A stretch of DNA of 64,000 bases from Mesorhizobium sp. B2-4-15 (GCF_006658505.1 NZ_VFUZ01000012.1:62001-126000); one strand, 5' to 3'; shown: positions 1-9,210, counted from the stretch's first letter. Notes: generated from the letters alone by a model not told the origin. Numbers and translations are program-made.

Positions 1-73
1 CCTGGCCGGACGATCCGTCAAGGCCCGGCCCTCGGCAGATCGAGATCAGCTCGCCGGATGGCCACGCCGAGCC

Positions 74-3000
74 TCAAACGGAGACCTTGGCGCCACTGTC
101 CGTGACCGGTTCCACGAACCGGTGCAGCTTGGCCGGGTTGCCGCGCCAGATGGAATAGGGCTCCAGCTCCTCGCCCTTCATCACGAAAGCGTCGACATCG
201 GCCACCGAGCCTTCGCCCATCACGACGCCGTAATGGACAAAGGCGGAGGGTCCGAGCGTGCAGCCCTTGCCGATGCGGATATAGTCGGACTTGAACGCAC
301 CTTCTTCCAGCGAGTGGGCCTGGATGACGCAGCCCTCGTTGAGGGTGACGTCGTCGCCGATCTCCACCAGGGAGCGTTCGGTCAGGTTGGCGCCGCCGTC
401 ATAGACGCGCTTGCCTACCTTGACACCCAGCAGGCGCAGGATCATCGGCCGGAAAGGCGTGCCGCTGAACAGGCGCACGATCGGCGAATCCGCGAGCTTC
501 CAGTGGCGTTCATGGCGCCAGAACGTGACATCGTAGATCGTCGTCATCCGCGGCTTCAGCCTGCCGAAGCCGAGACTGGCTCGCTCGATCAGGATGTAGA
601 ACGGAATGGTGATCGCGGATGTCAAGAGCACGGCGACGAAGAGCGCGACCTCGGCCCATTCGGTATAGTAGTTCAGCGCGCGGTCCCAGATAGCCAGCGT
701 GGCGAACAGCATGACCCATTGGACCGCCATGAACAGGGCCACCGTCACCAGATTGTGCAGGTTCTTGTGCGGGATGCGCTGACGCCGGTCTTCCTCGTCG
801 ATGCCGGCGATAAGCTCCTTGTCGCGGTTCACCATGCGGGGGATTTCGAAGGGAGGCGAGCCCAGGAGCCCGACATTCTCGCGCAACGGCCCGTCGACGG
901 GGATCATCACCTTGGTGCCGAGCAGACAGTTGTCGCCCGTGCGTCCATCCGGCGGATAGTAGATGTTGTTGCCGAGATAGTTGCGTTCGCCGATCTTCGT
1001 CGGCTCCAGCCTGAAGGCGGTGGCGGATTTGTGCATGTTGATCATGAACAGCCCGTCCGACACCATGGTCTGGGTGCCGATCTCGCACAGAAGCGGGTTT
1101 TCGTGCTGCTGGTTGGAGCCGAAGTTGGAGCCGGTCTGCACCACCTTGTTCAGGTTCCAGCCGATGGCGCGCATGTAGTGCACGATTGCCGAGCTGTCGC
1201 CGAACAAGAGCCCGAGCACGCGGGAGTTGCTGGTGAATTCGGCGACGGTCTGCAGCCAGTAGCGGAAACCGTAGAGCGTGTAGGTGCGGCCTGGCTTCAG
1301 GATCAGGTTCGTCAGGCGCGGTATCAGCGTCGCGGCGAGGAAGGCCGCGGCGATGTAGCCGAACAGCGTGACCGTGGTGCCGATCGCGACCACGCCGATC
1401 GTCTCCTGATAGTCGTCGCCGACATTTTCCCAATAGCTGTGGAACAGCAGCGGCAGGGGGGTGACGATGGCAAACAGGCCCACCAGATGCGCCGCCTCGA
1501 AGAGGAAGCGGCGGATGTTGGACGGGTTGACATTGCGCATCTTGCAATAGTCCGCCGTGGTCGGAACGGCCGGCGAACCATGCCAGTGCTCGCCGTCGGG
1601 AATGCTTTGCCCGCGCTGCAGCGATGAGGAGTGGCCGAGCTGGCCGCCGTCGCCGATCGAGGTGTCGATGTCGATCGTGCAGCCGACGCCGACGAAGGCA
1701 TCGTGGCCGATGGTCAGCGGCCCGGTGTGGATATAGCCGGACTGGGCGCGATAGCCGAGGATCATCGATTCCTTGCGCAGGATGGTCCGGGCGCCGATCG
1801 AGATCAGATCGGTGCAGACCGGCACGGAGCGGGATTCGATGACCGCGTTCTTGCCGATCCTGGTTCCCAGCAGCTGCAGATAGAGGCTGTAGAGCGGGCT
1901 GCCGCGGAACAGGACGACGGGCGCCGAGCGGATCAATGTCTTGACCACCCAGAAGCGATAGTAGCGCAGGCCCCAGATCGGGAACGCCTCGGCCTTCCAG
2001 CGGCCGACCAGCACCCATTTGGCGACAATGGCAAAGCCCGACATGCCGAAGAACACACCGGCCGAAAGCGCCACGCAGCGCAGATAGAGCTGGACCGGGT
2101 CGTCGAGCGCGTCATAGACCCAGTTGAGCCCGTGATTGACCGCCCAGAGCGCTAAATAGCTGTAGACCCCGTAGAACAGCAGCTGCGCCATTCCACAGGT
2201 CCAGTAGGCGAAATTCGATGCCTGGCGGATGAGGACGGGCTCGTTGGTGGCCGTCGTCATCTCTTCCGGCACGCTCAGGTGCTTGGCCAGGCGCGCCACC
2301 GTCGGGTAGAGATAGATGTCGCGCATGGAGGTCGTGGCCCATTCCTTCCTGGTGCGCACGCGCGCGCAGAAATGAGCCATGAGCAGCGAGTTGGCGCCGA
2401 GATCGTCGAAGAAATTGTCCTCGACGGACACGTCGTCGAATTTCAGCACGGCGCACAGCGCCTCGGCCAGGAAACGCTCGTCGTCATTGCCGGGCGGCAC
2501 CATCGCGCGGCCGGCCGAAAGGCGCACGCTTGTCGGCTTCGGCAACTGGCGCAGGTCCACCTTGTTCGACACCGTCATCGGGATCGCCGGAAGTTCCTCC
2601 AGATAGGAGGGAACCATGTAGTCCGGCAGGCGCCGCTTCATCGTCTGCGCGATGTCGGCGCGCGACAGCGGCGGCAGGCCGGCCTTGGGCGCGTAATAGG
2701 CAACGAGCTCGACGCGGCCGGGCTCGATCTCCCAGGTGGTGACGGCGGCCTGCGCGATCTCCGGCTGGTCCAGCAGCACCGCCTCGATCTCACCCAGTTC
2801 AATGCGATAGCCCCGGATCTTCACTTGGGTGTCGATGCGCCCGTTATACTCGATCTCGCCATGGTCGTTGATCCGGCCAAGGTCGCCGGTGCGGTAGATG
2901 CGTTTCGACGGGTTGTTCGGCAGGCCGACGAAATCGGCGATGAACTTCTGTTCCGTCAGGTCCTGCCTGTTCAGATAGCCGACCGCGAGCCCGATGCCCG

Positions 3001-4237
3001 CAATGCCGATCTCGCCCAGTTCGCCAGGCTCGGCAAGTTGCGGCAGGGACGGGTCGAGGATGACGATCGAATAGGTGGGCAGCGGCGCGCCGATCGTTAC
3101 CGGACTGTCCGGCGTCAGCTCGCTCATCGTCGCCGTGACGGTCGCCTCGGTCGGTCCATAAGTGTTGAGGATCTGCCGGCCCGGCTTCGACCAGCGCACC
3201 ACCAGATTGTGGGGGCAGGCCTCGCCGCCGACCAGCAGCGTGCGCAGGCTCGGCACGTCGCTGGTCATGGACGACAGCAGCGTCGGGCTGCAGGCCATGC
3301 AGGTGATGTCATGATGGCGCAGGAAATCCGCCAGTTCCTCGCCTACCAGCGGCAGCTGGCCCGGCGCCGGCACGACGGTCGCGCCGGCGGCGAACGGCAC
3401 CCAGATCTCCTCGGCCGAAAAGTCGAAGGCGATGGTCATGCCCTGGTAGACGCGGTCGCCCGGCCGGTATCCATAGGAGGCGGCGGCCACCCGGATGAAG
3501 TTGACGAAGCTCTGGTGTGTGATGACCACGCCCTTGGGCCTGCCGGTGGTGCCCGACGTGTAGAGGATGTAGCAGGTGTCGTCGGATGATGCCGCCGCAT
3601 GCGGCGGCAGCGGTGCGTCGGACCGTGCGGCAATCTCGGCGGCGGCGCTGTCGATCAGCACATAGGGGACGGGCAGAAGTTCGGCCCGGGACGCGTAGGC
3701 GGCGATCGTGACGATCAGCCCCACGCTGGCGTCCTCGATGATGAGCGACATGCGCTCTTCGGGAAAGGCGGTGGCCAGCGGCACGAAGGCCGCGCCCGCC
3801 TTCATCACGCCGAGCAGGGCGATATAGGTTTCCGCCGACCGGTCGAGGATAAGCCCAACCCGGTGACCAGGCCGCACGCCGCGTTCGATCAGCAGGCGCG
3901 CGAACTGGTTGGCGCGCTTGTCCATTTCCTCATATGTCCAGACGCGTCCTCCGGAGATCACCGCCGGCAAGGCAGCGAAAGTCGCGGCGAGCTGCTCGAA
4001 GACCGCATCGAGCCGCTCACCGGGCAGACCCTGCCGGGCGAAATCAGCGCCCGTCAAAATCTGGGCGCGTATATCCGTGCCGGAACCGGAGGCAATCCTT
4101 ACAAGCGCATCGACGCTGTCCAGGCGAGCCCCTTCGGGGTCTCTTCCCGATTGCTCCCTGTCCAGTTCGGCGATATCGACACCGTGATCCATTTCCAAAA
4201 CTTTCTCGTCCTGACCGAACAGGCACATCTCGCTCAT
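74..4237 (-). CDS. Pls/PosA-type single-module non-ribosomal peptide synthetase
   Basis: 1387 residues from the chosen ATG at 4237; the open frame extends to 4396 but that 53-residue extension does not look coded. The N-terminal half is an adenylation domain that would activate an amino acid as AMP ester: core motifs LYTSGTTGRPKG (about 225-236), NTYGPTE (358-364), YRTGD (448-452) and the NKVD lysine (about 559). A carrier domain follows, with LGANSLL holding the phosphopantetheine serine near 617. The C-terminal ~720 residues hold about six hydrophobic segments interleaved with three hexapeptide-rich left-handed beta-helix domains (for example IGKNAVIESRS, IGDDVTLNEG). This is the layout of epsilon-poly-lysine synthetase (Pls) and PosA, in which the membrane domains replace a classical condensation domain. 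No thioesterase or second module is present, and no phosphopantetheinyl transferase is in view. The amino acid used cannot be read from sequence alone. An alternative start is the ATG at 4192. Confidence 0.85.
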   Translation of the reverse strand: MSEMCLFGQDEKVLEMDHGVDIAELDREQSGRDPEGARLDSVDALVRIASGSGTDIRAQILTGADFARQGLPGERLDAVFEQLAATFAALPAVISGGRVWTYEEMDKRANQFARLLIERGVRPGHRVGLILDRSAETYIALLGVMKAGAAFVPLATAFPEERMSLIIEDASVGLIVTIAAYASRAELLPVPYVLIDSAAAEIAARSDAPLPPHAAASSDDTCYILYTSGTTGRPKGVVITHQSFVNFIRVAAASYGYRPGDRVYQGMTIAFDFSAEEIWVPFAAGATVVPAPGQLPLVGEELADFLRHHDITCMACSPTLLSSMTSDVPSLRTLLVGGEACPHNLVVRWSKPGRQILNTYGPTEATVTATMSELTPDSPVTIGAPLPTYSIVILDPSLPQLAEPGELGEIGIAGIGLAVGYLNRQDLTEQKFIADFVGLPNNPSKRIYRTGDLGRINDHGEIEYNGRIDTQVKIRGYRIELGEIEAVLLDQPEIAQAAVTTWEIEPGRVELVAYYAPKAGLPPLSRADIAQTMKRRLPDYMVPSYLEELPAIPMTVSNKVDLRQLPKPTSVRLSAGRAMVPPGNDDERFLAEALCAVLKFDDVSVEDNFFDDLGANSLLMAHFCARVRTRKEWATTSMRDIYLYPTVARLAKHLSVPEEMTTATNEPVLIRQASNFAYWTCGMAQLLFYGVYSYLALWAVNHGLNWVYDALDDPVQLYLRCVALSAGVFFGMSGFAIVAKWVLVGRWKAEAFPIWGLRYYRFWVVKTLIRSAPVVLFRGSPLYSLYLQLLGTRIGKNAVIESRSVPVCTDLISIGARTILRKESMILGYRAQSGYIHTGPLTIGHDAFVGVGCTIDIDTSIGDGGQLGHSSSLQRGQSIPDGEHWHGSPAVPTTADYCKMRNVNPSNIRRFLFEAAHLVGLFAIVTPLPLLFHSYWENVGDDYQETIGVVAIGTTVTLFGYIAAAFLAATLIPRLTNLILKPGRTYTLYGFRYWLQTVAEFTSNSRVLGLLFGDSSAIVHYMRAIGWNLNKVVQTGSNFGSNQQHENPLLCEIGTQTMVSDGLFMINMHKSATAFRLEPTKIGERNYLGNNIYYPPDGRTGDNCLLGTKVMIPVDGPLRENVGLLGSPPFEIPRMVNRDKELIAGIDEEDRRQRIPHKNLHNLVTVALFMAVQWVMLFATLAIWDRALNYYTEWAEVALFVAVLLTSAITIPFYILIERASLGFGRLKPRMTTIYDVTFWRHERHWKLADSPIVRLFSGTPFRPMILRLLGVKVGKRVYDGGANLTERSLVEIGDDVTLNEGCVIQAHSLEEGAFKSDYIRIGKGCTLGPSAFVHYGVVMGEGSVADVDAFVMKGEELEPYSIWRGNPAKLHRFVEPVTDSGAKVSV

Positions 4238-4789
4238 GCCGCCGCGCCGGCAGGCACTCGGCTGTGCCGCCGCTGCAATTTGACCGTTGTTGATGGAGGT
4301 GGAATGACTGGCGCCTTCATAGCAAAAGCGCCCGGAATTCCGACCGGCGATCGATGACCGCCGAGTCGCACCCCTCTTTGGCCGGCCCGATATCACATAT
4401 TCGGCGCTCTGTCTTCACATGTTCGGGAGCATGGGCACGGAGCGTATCGCCTCGGCGCTGCCGGCGACGCGCGACATGCCGAGCAGCACCCCATCCTTCC
4501 GTTCGAACCTCGTTGCATTGCCCGTATCCGAGCGCCTTTGCGGCGGCCGATTTCCGGTCGCTGAGGGATGGTTATGCCATCCGATCTTTTCGCCAGTTTT
4601 TCCGAACTGTTGAATATTGTTTCTGGATTGTGTCTGGGCGCCCTCCCTGCATGGCCGCTGCCGCCAGATTCCAGCCTTCCAAAAAATCTCGCCGCACCCG
4701 GGAATAAAGCGGAGCCTTACCGGGTCTTCCCTACAGCGGGGCCGGTTCAGCGGCCCGCGCCGAGGAAACGGAACAAGGAACTTACCGAA
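4238..4789. other. Intergenic region between the synthetase and the DUF680-like gene
   Basis: About 550 bases without a convincing gene. Open frames on both strands are arginine/proline-rich and lack family resemblance. A somewhat AT-richer stretch lies near 4590-4640 and could carry promoters. No recognisable repeat was seen. Confidence 0.4.
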
Positions 4790-5050
4790 ATGACCAAGCT
4801 CGCTCTCAGCGTGGCTGCGATGCTGCTTGCCTCGAGTTCCGCCTTTGCCGGCAGCGTCCATCTTCCGGGGCGCCGCGCCAACCCGGCTGCCGCCACCATC
4901 GACGACACCTATATCGCCTCGATCCGAAAGCCCGACGGTTCCGGCCCCGGTCCGCAATCAGCGACGGAGGGCCAGGGGCCTGGCCCTCCGTCATTTCCAT
5001 CCGTGCCTTTAGCCACCACGCAACAGAGGAGATCGCAATGTTCAGCATGA
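4790..5050 (+). CDS. DUF680-like small secreted protein
   Basis: 86 residues. The start is set by AAGGAA eight bases upstream; the open frame begins earlier but its 5' part does not look coding. The first ~20 residues form a clean signal peptide ending in SSAFAGS, followed by a short mature part with DDTYIASIRKPD, which resembles the small secreted DUF680 proteins common in Mesorhizobium (function unknown). From about residue 54 the protein becomes Gly/Pro/Ser-rich, because the frame runs through a strong GC hairpin (4964-4991) and overlaps the start of the next gene by 13 bases. The natural C-terminus may therefore have been lost by a small frameshift, or the tail may be unstructured. The N-terminal half is well supported; the end is uncertain. 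Confidence 0.55.
   Translation: MTKLALSVAAMLLASSSAFAGSVHLPGRRANPAAATIDDTYIASIRKPDGSGPGPQSATEGQGPGPPSFPSVPLATTQQRRSQCSA
4964..4991. terminator. Near-perfect 13-bp GC hairpin
   Basis: ACGGAGGGCCAGG and its exact reverse complement CCTGGCCCTCCGT are separated by two bases. It has no clear T-tract, and it lies inside the open frame of the DUF680-like gene, upstream of the hydrolase gene. It may act as a terminator or as an mRNA-stability element. Confidence 0.45.
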
Positions 5051-6009
5051 CACGCCGCACAGTGCTTCAGTCCGCCGCCGCCGCTGCCGCCTTCGGCCTT
5101 GCCGGCAAGCTTGAATTCACCCGCCCCGCTTTCGCCGAAACGCCGGTGGAGCCGGCCGTCGGCTTCTACAGATACACGGTCGGCGACATCGAGGTCACCG
5201 CCGTCTATGACGGCATCTGGCGCAAGCCGCACGACCCGGCCTTCATAAGGGATGTCTCGGTCGACGACACCAAGGCGGCGCTTGCCAAGGCGGGGCTGAC
5301 CACCGACTTCATGCCCATTCCGCTCACCGTCGTCGTGCTCAAGATGGGCGGCCGGCTGATCATGATGGATGCCGGCTCGGGCGTCGGGCAATGGCAGACC
5401 AACGCCACGCATCTGCCGGCCAACATGGCCGCCGCAGGCATCGACTACAAGGCGATCGACACCATCATGATCTCGCATTTCCACCCCGACCATGTCTGGG
5501 GCCTGATGGAGAAGGGCACCAACGCGCCGGTGTTCCCCAACGCCGAGCTGATCGTCAACGCCACCGAATACAACTGGTGGACCGACCCCAGCCGGCTGGC
5601 GAAGCTGCCCGAGGGCCGCAAGCCGGCGGGCAAGCGCATCGCCGAGAACTTCCCGAAATGGAAGAACTGGAAGTTGGTCGAGGATGGCGCCGAGGTCGCG
5701 CCCGGCATCCAGATCATCGCGGCACCCGGCCATACGCCAGGCCACTCGGTGTACCTCGCCAGTTCCGGCAAGGAGCAGTGCATGGTCTCGGCCGACACCA
5801 TGTATGTGCCGGCGCTTCTCGCGCCGCATCCGGAGTGGCAGGGCAGCTACGACCAGGATGGGCCGACCGCCATCACCACGCGTCACAAGATCATCGACCG
5901 GGTGATTGCGGACAACATCCGCGTCTGCGGTTCGCACTTCCCGTTCCCGGGCACCGGCGTCTTCGTCAAGGACGGCGGTGCCTATGGCTTCACCCCGGTT
6001 CAAATTTGA
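5038..6009 (+). CDS. Tat-exported MBL-fold metallo-hydrolase
   Basis: 323 residues. The N-terminus MTRRTVLQSAAAAAAFGLAG is a twin-arginine signal, cleaved near PAFAE, so the enzyme should act in the periplasm. The metallo-beta-lactamase zinc motif SHFHPDH is at 146-152 (H147, H149, D151, H152), followed by the downstream motifs APGHTPGHS and SADTMY and a late SHFPFPG histidine. This pattern fits the lactonase / methyl-parathion-hydrolase-like branch, which hydrolyses esters or lactones; the substrate cannot be inferred. AGAGGAGA lies six bases before the ATG. A second start at 5047 is possible. Confidence 0.85.
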   Translation: MFSMTRRTVLQSAAAAAAFGLAGKLEFTRPAFAETPVEPAVGFYRYTVGDIEVTAVYDGIWRKPHDPAFIRDVSVDDTKAALAKAGLTTDFMPIPLTVVVLKMGGRLIMMDAGSGVGQWQTNATHLPANMAAAGIDYKAIDTIMISHFHPDHVWGLMEKGTNAPVFPNAELIVNATEYNWWTDPSRLAKLPEGRKPAGKRIAENFPKWKNWKLVEDGAEVAPGIQIIAAPGHTPGHSVYLASSGKEQCMVSADTMYVPALLAPHPEWQGSYDQDGPTAITTRHKIIDRVIADNIRVCGSHFPFPGTGVFVKDGGAYGFTPVQI

Positions 6010-6150
6010 GACCGTTTTGAAACCCTACTCTGGCGGCCATCCGAAGGCGTTTTCCGCGCTTCCGTTGCTCCCGGACCCAAACGTCCGCCGCGCTACGGTT
6101 CTCGAAACCACCAGCATATGACTCGCCAGGGCGAATTTCGAAACGGTCTC
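6008..6150. promoter_or_regulatory. Spaced 15-bp inverted repeat before the TPR gene
   Basis: GAGACCGTTTTGAAA at 6008-6022 recurs inverted as TTTCGAAACGGTCTC at 6136-6150 with one mismatch. The arms flank most of the gap between the hydrolase stop and the TPR gene. It may be an operator pair, a decayed element or an mRNA fold; no function is shown. Confidence 0.35.
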
Positions 6151-6184
6151 GCGATGCTGGCACTCAATCAAAGCGAGAAAGACA

Positions 6185-6664
6185 ATGAAACAGTCTCTTT
6201 TGGGCAGAAACTCCCTGTTCGGCCTGCTCGGCGCGATTGCCGTGCTGACCGTCGTTCCCGTCGCCACGATCATGCCGGCCTATGCGGTGGATGACATAGA
6301 AGGCGCCGATGCGCCGGACCTCACCGCCGTCAAGGCCAAGATCGACGCCAAGGACTACAAGGGCGCGCTGGCCGACCTGCGCGATCTCGCGCAGGACAAC
6401 CAGCAGGCCGATGTCTACAATCTGCTCGGCTTCACGCTTCGCAAGACCGGCGACACCAGGACGGCGCTGACCTACTACAGCAAGGCGCTGGAGCTGAAGC
6501 CCGACCACAAGGCCGCCCGCGAATATCTGGGCGAGCTCTATGTCGAGACCGGCGACATGGACAAGGCCAAGGAGCAACTGGCATTGCTGCAGAAGCTGTG
6601 CCCCGCCGGCTGCGACGAGCTTTCCGACCTGCAGAAGGCCATCGACACCAAGGTGACGAAATAG
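6185..6664 (+). CDS. Secreted tetratricopeptide-repeat protein
   Basis: 159 residues. A hydrophobic N-terminus (about 10-35) with cleavage near AYAVDD directs export. Residues 45-140 form about three TPR helix pairs, with consensus-like stretches YNLLGFTLRKTGDTRTALTYY and AREYLGELYVETGDMDKAKE. A CPAGC motif near 140 could form a disulphide. TPR proteins are protein-interaction scaffolds; the partner is unknown. The upstream Shine-Dalgarno (GAGAAAG) is modest. Confidence 0.75.
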   Translation: MKQSLLGRNSLFGLLGAIAVLTVVPVATIMPAYAVDDIEGADAPDLTAVKAKIDAKDYKGALADLRDLAQDNQQADVYNLLGFTLRKTGDTRTALTYYSKALELKPDHKAAREYLGELYVETGDMDKAKEQLALLQKLCPAGCDELSDLQKAIDTKVTK

Positions 6665-6922
6665 CAGCGGCTTTTTCTCCCCCCCCGCGGGAACCCTTGT
6701 GGGGTGGGGGTACTCGTAGGGCGAAAGCCTTGGCCCATATGCGATTGCCCTGCCCAAGGACGTAGGGAGAAGGTGGCCGCGAAGCGGCCGGATGAGGAGG
6801 CCTTGGCGCCGACGCCAGTCCCTACAAAAAAGTTTGGGCGCTCGTGGCTGGCGCCCATTGCCGGAGCCGGCATCCTCTCCCTCGCGCCGGCTCCGGCCCT
6901 TTAGCAAAAATGGAGGTTGACC
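6665..6922. repeat. Intergenic region with a degenerate palindromic repeat
   Basis: Contains CCCCCGCGGGAACCCTTG followed by a GGGAGAAGGTGGCC... GGCCGGATGAGG unit. This is the same repeat type as the fuller copy at 62841-62990, here weakly conserved. No gene was seen. Confidence 0.45.
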
Positions 6923-7444
6923 ATGATACCAACCGAAATCGCCGCGAGGCTGCACGGCCTCGTCACCAAGCTGTACCTGCGGGACGCGGCCCTGCTCGCC
7001 GGCCGGCTGCTGCTTTCCCTCATCTTCCTGCATGAGGGCGCCACGCTGGCCATCCATTTCGACGCCGCCGCCAAGGCGATGGCAGCGCTTGGCGTCGGCC
7101 TGCCGCTGCTCGTCGCCACCATCGCGCTGCAACTGGGGGCAGGGCTGTCCGTCGCATCAGGCCTGCTGACGCGGCTGGGCGCCATCGGGCTCGGCCTGTT
7201 CTGCTTGGCCACGGCCACGCTGTTCCACACCAACTTCGCCAGCCAGAACGAGTTGCTGCATTTCGAAAAGGACCTGGCGATATCAGGCGGCATGTTCGTG
7301 CTGGCCGCCGCCGGCGCCGGCAGGATCTCGCTGGACTGGCTGCTGGCCGGTTACCTCAGGCAGCGCCAGCGCGACAGGGACCTGGTGGCGGCATTGCTGG
7401 CGGTGGAGAACCACATGTCGGTGGAGGTCAGGCTGCCCGTTTGA
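6923..7444 (+). CDS. DoxX family membrane protein
   Basis: 173 residues. GGAGG at 6912-6916 is correctly spaced for the ATG at 6923 rather than the in-frame TTG at 6917. Four hydrophobic segments (roughly 25-45, 55-85, 85-110 and 125-150) and the pattern AGRLLLSLIFLHEGATL match the DoxX family of small quinone-linked or redox-stress membrane proteins. The C-terminal ~30 residues are charged and cytosolic. The exact role of DoxX proteins varies and cannot be assigned here. Confidence 0.75.
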   Translation: MIPTEIAARLHGLVTKLYLRDAALLAGRLLLSLIFLHEGATLAIHFDAAAKAMAALGVGLPLLVATIALQLGAGLSVASGLLTRLGAIGLGLFCLATATLFHTNFASQNELLHFEKDLAISGGMFVLAAAGAGRISLDWLLAGYLRQRQRDRDLVAALLAVENHMSVEVRLPV

Positions 7445-7660
7445 GACGGGCCGGGCCTCGCTGCTGGCGCCCCGACTCCTCGAGAGGCAGGATAGTTGCT
7501 TCGGACTGCCAGTTGCCGAACTCACCGCCTGCTGGCGTCCCGGCAGGGCGATGAGGGGCAGTGCCAGCGCTTCGAACAGCCCGACGGCTTGCAGCACGCA
7601 CTTTGCTGGAACCAGCCTTGATGCTCCGCATTTTATGAGCGAGGGCTTACGGAGGGTGAC

Positions 7661-8263
7661 GTGAAAGCGATTTTTGGATTGGTCTGCGGCTTCGTCTTGA
7701 CTCTTGCCGTTTTCGGCAGCGGGCTGGGCTTCGCCGCCTGGCTGCTTGCCGCCAAAGCCCCGCGTGAGGCAAGGCCGACCGTCAGCGTGTCGGAGCTGTG
7801 GACCAGAAACGCGCGGCCGGTGGACAAGGCGGCGCAAAATCTCGAACGCGTGCCGGCCGACCAGCCCGCGCCGACTGACCTGGCCCCCAAAGAGCCGGCG
7901 CCCGACCCGACCGTGACAAGCGCGGTTCCGCCGGTGGCGGCCGAAGGGCAGGCCGCGCTGCCGCCGTCGCATGTCCAATGGTGCGCCAGCCACTACCGCT
8001 CCTACAATCCGGGCGACAACAGCTACATGTCCTATAGCGGGCGGCAGCGCTCCTGCATCTCGCCCTATCTCGACGCCGGCGGCCAGTCCGCGCAGCCTTC
8101 GGCCGAAGTCAGCTATGCCGAGGCGGGCGGCGCCGGTTCGGCCGCCGCTACGGAGCCTTCCGCCGACCATGTCGATAGCTGTTTCAGCCGCTACCGCTCC
8201 TACCGGCCGGAGGACAACAGTTACCAGCCATATTCGGGCGGGCCGAGACGGCAATGCGAGTAG
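7661..8263 (+). CDS. BA14K family protein with two repeats
   Basis: 200 residues from a GTG start with GGAGG five bases upstream. A single N-terminal membrane anchor or uncleaved signal (about 5-30) is followed by a Pro/Ala-rich linker. Two copies of the BA14K signature follow: WCASHYRSYNPGDNSYMSY...RQRSC (about 107-129) and CFSRYRSYRPEDNSYQPY...PRRQC (about 171-199). BA14K proteins of Brucella and rhizobia are surface or periplasmic and have been described as immunoreactive and lectin-like. The paired Cys in each repeat probably form disulphides. Confidence 0.8.
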   Translation: MKAIFGLVCGFVLTLAVFGSGLGFAAWLLAAKAPREARPTVSVSELWTRNARPVDKAAQNLERVPADQPAPTDLAPKEPAPDPTVTSAVPPVAAEGQAALPPSHVQWCASHYRSYNPGDNSYMSYSGRQRSCISPYLDAGGQSAQPSAEVSYAEAGGAGSAAATEPSADHVDSCFSRYRSYRPEDNSYQPYSGGPRRQCE

Positions 8264-8370
8264 CGGGCCCGATGGCGATGAGAGGCGCCAGCGCCTTTCC
8301 CGTTCACGCAGATTTTTTGGATCGTTCGCCTCAGCGCGGCGTTCATTCCCCACACGGTGGAGGAACTGAT

Positions 8371-8700
8371 ATGAGCGACGACAGGAACGACAGGATCCGC
8401 GAGCGCGCCTACCAGATCTGGCAGCGCGAAGGCGGCGTGCATGGCGACCACGAGCGGCACTGGCATCAGGCCGAGATGGAGATCGACAGGGAGGCCGCCC
8501 TGCCGCTGACGGCCGGCGATGCACTGCCCCAGACACGCGAGATCGCCAGCTCGGACGTGCTGGCGGTGGAGGATCTCGCCATGCGCACCGGCATCTCGGG
8601 CGACGAGGCGCAGGAACTGCTCGACCGCCTGGGCAGCGACCGCGCCGCGATCGAACAGGCCGCGCGCAGCCTCGGGGCGAAGAAGCGCGCCAAATCCTGA
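8371..8700 (+). CDS. DUF2934 domain protein
   Basis: 109 residues. GGTGGAGG seven bases before the ATG fixes the start; the open frame extends further upstream without coding character. The N-terminus contains the DUF2934 signature RIRERAYQIWQREGGVHGDH with a following HWHQAEMEI. The rest contains a helix-rich segment, DVLAVEDLAMRTGISGDEAQELLDRLG, that resembles the DUF3606 type found in small rhizobial stress proteins. No catalytic motif is visible. Confidence 0.75.
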   Translation: MSDDRNDRIRERAYQIWQREGGVHGDHERHWHQAEMEIDREAALPLTAGDALPQTREIASSDVLAVEDLAMRTGISGDEAQELLDRLGSDRAAIEQAARSLGAKKRAKS

Positions 8701-8919
8701 CGCCTTGTTTTCAGGCAGTTCGGGGCGGACAGGCGCCATGCACGGTTCCCCGAATTGCTGAAGCCGGCCATGAAAGCGCGGTGCCGGCGGGCAGCTAGGC
8801 CGGCGGCATGCGGCTGCCTGGCTGGCGTCGTCGACATAGGCGACAGCTCCTTCGCTTGCATCGGAACCCTTGGCCGCCTCGGAGGTTCACCCTGTCCCCC
8901 AACCAAGGAGATTGAAGTC

Positions 8920-9204
8920 ATGGACCACACAAACCACGTCAGGCTGAGCCCGGCCGAACTGACTCCGGACACGCTCGAAGGCGCCACCATCTACGGGCCT
9001 CGGGACGAGAAGATCGGCTCGGTCGATCATCTGCACGGCAGCCAGGTCGTCATCGATGTCGGCGGCTTCCTCGGCATCGGCGCCAAGCCGGTCGCCGTCG
9101 CCGCCAGCGAACTCGATTTCATGCGCGACGAGGACGGCGACGTCCACGCCGTGACCAACTGGACCAAGGATCAGCTGAAAGCCATGCCCGAGCACCGCGA
9201 CTGA
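8920..9204 (+). CDS. PRC-barrel domain protein
   Basis: 94 residues; AAGGAG nine bases upstream sets the start. The sequence GATIYGPRDEKIGSVDHL ... VVIDVGGFLGIGAKPVAV is a typical PRC-barrel, followed by ELDFMRDEDGDVH. The domain is named for photosynthetic reaction centres, but stand-alone forms are common general or stress proteins in rhizobia. It is followed by a hairpin terminator. Confidence 0.75.
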   Translation: MDHTNHVRLSPAELTPDTLEGATIYGPRDEKIGSVDHLHGSQVVIDVGGFLGIGAKPVAVAASELDFMRDEDGDVHAVTNWTKDQLKAMPEHRD

Positions 9205-9210
9205 CAATCC

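Noticed and set aside
122..1627. 501-codon frame antisense to the Pls-like gene
   Set aside because: Lies over well-supported membrane and beta-helix coding sequence; composition typical of a shadow.
4238..4396. 53-residue N-terminal extension of the synthetase
   Set aside because: No ribosome site, poor composition and no match to adenylation-protein N-termini; ATG 4237 preferred.
4827..5012. Alternative frame ending at the TAG near 5010 as the DUF680 C-terminus
   Set aside because: It would need a frameshift that cannot be placed from the sequence alone; the simple frame is reported with low confidence in its end.
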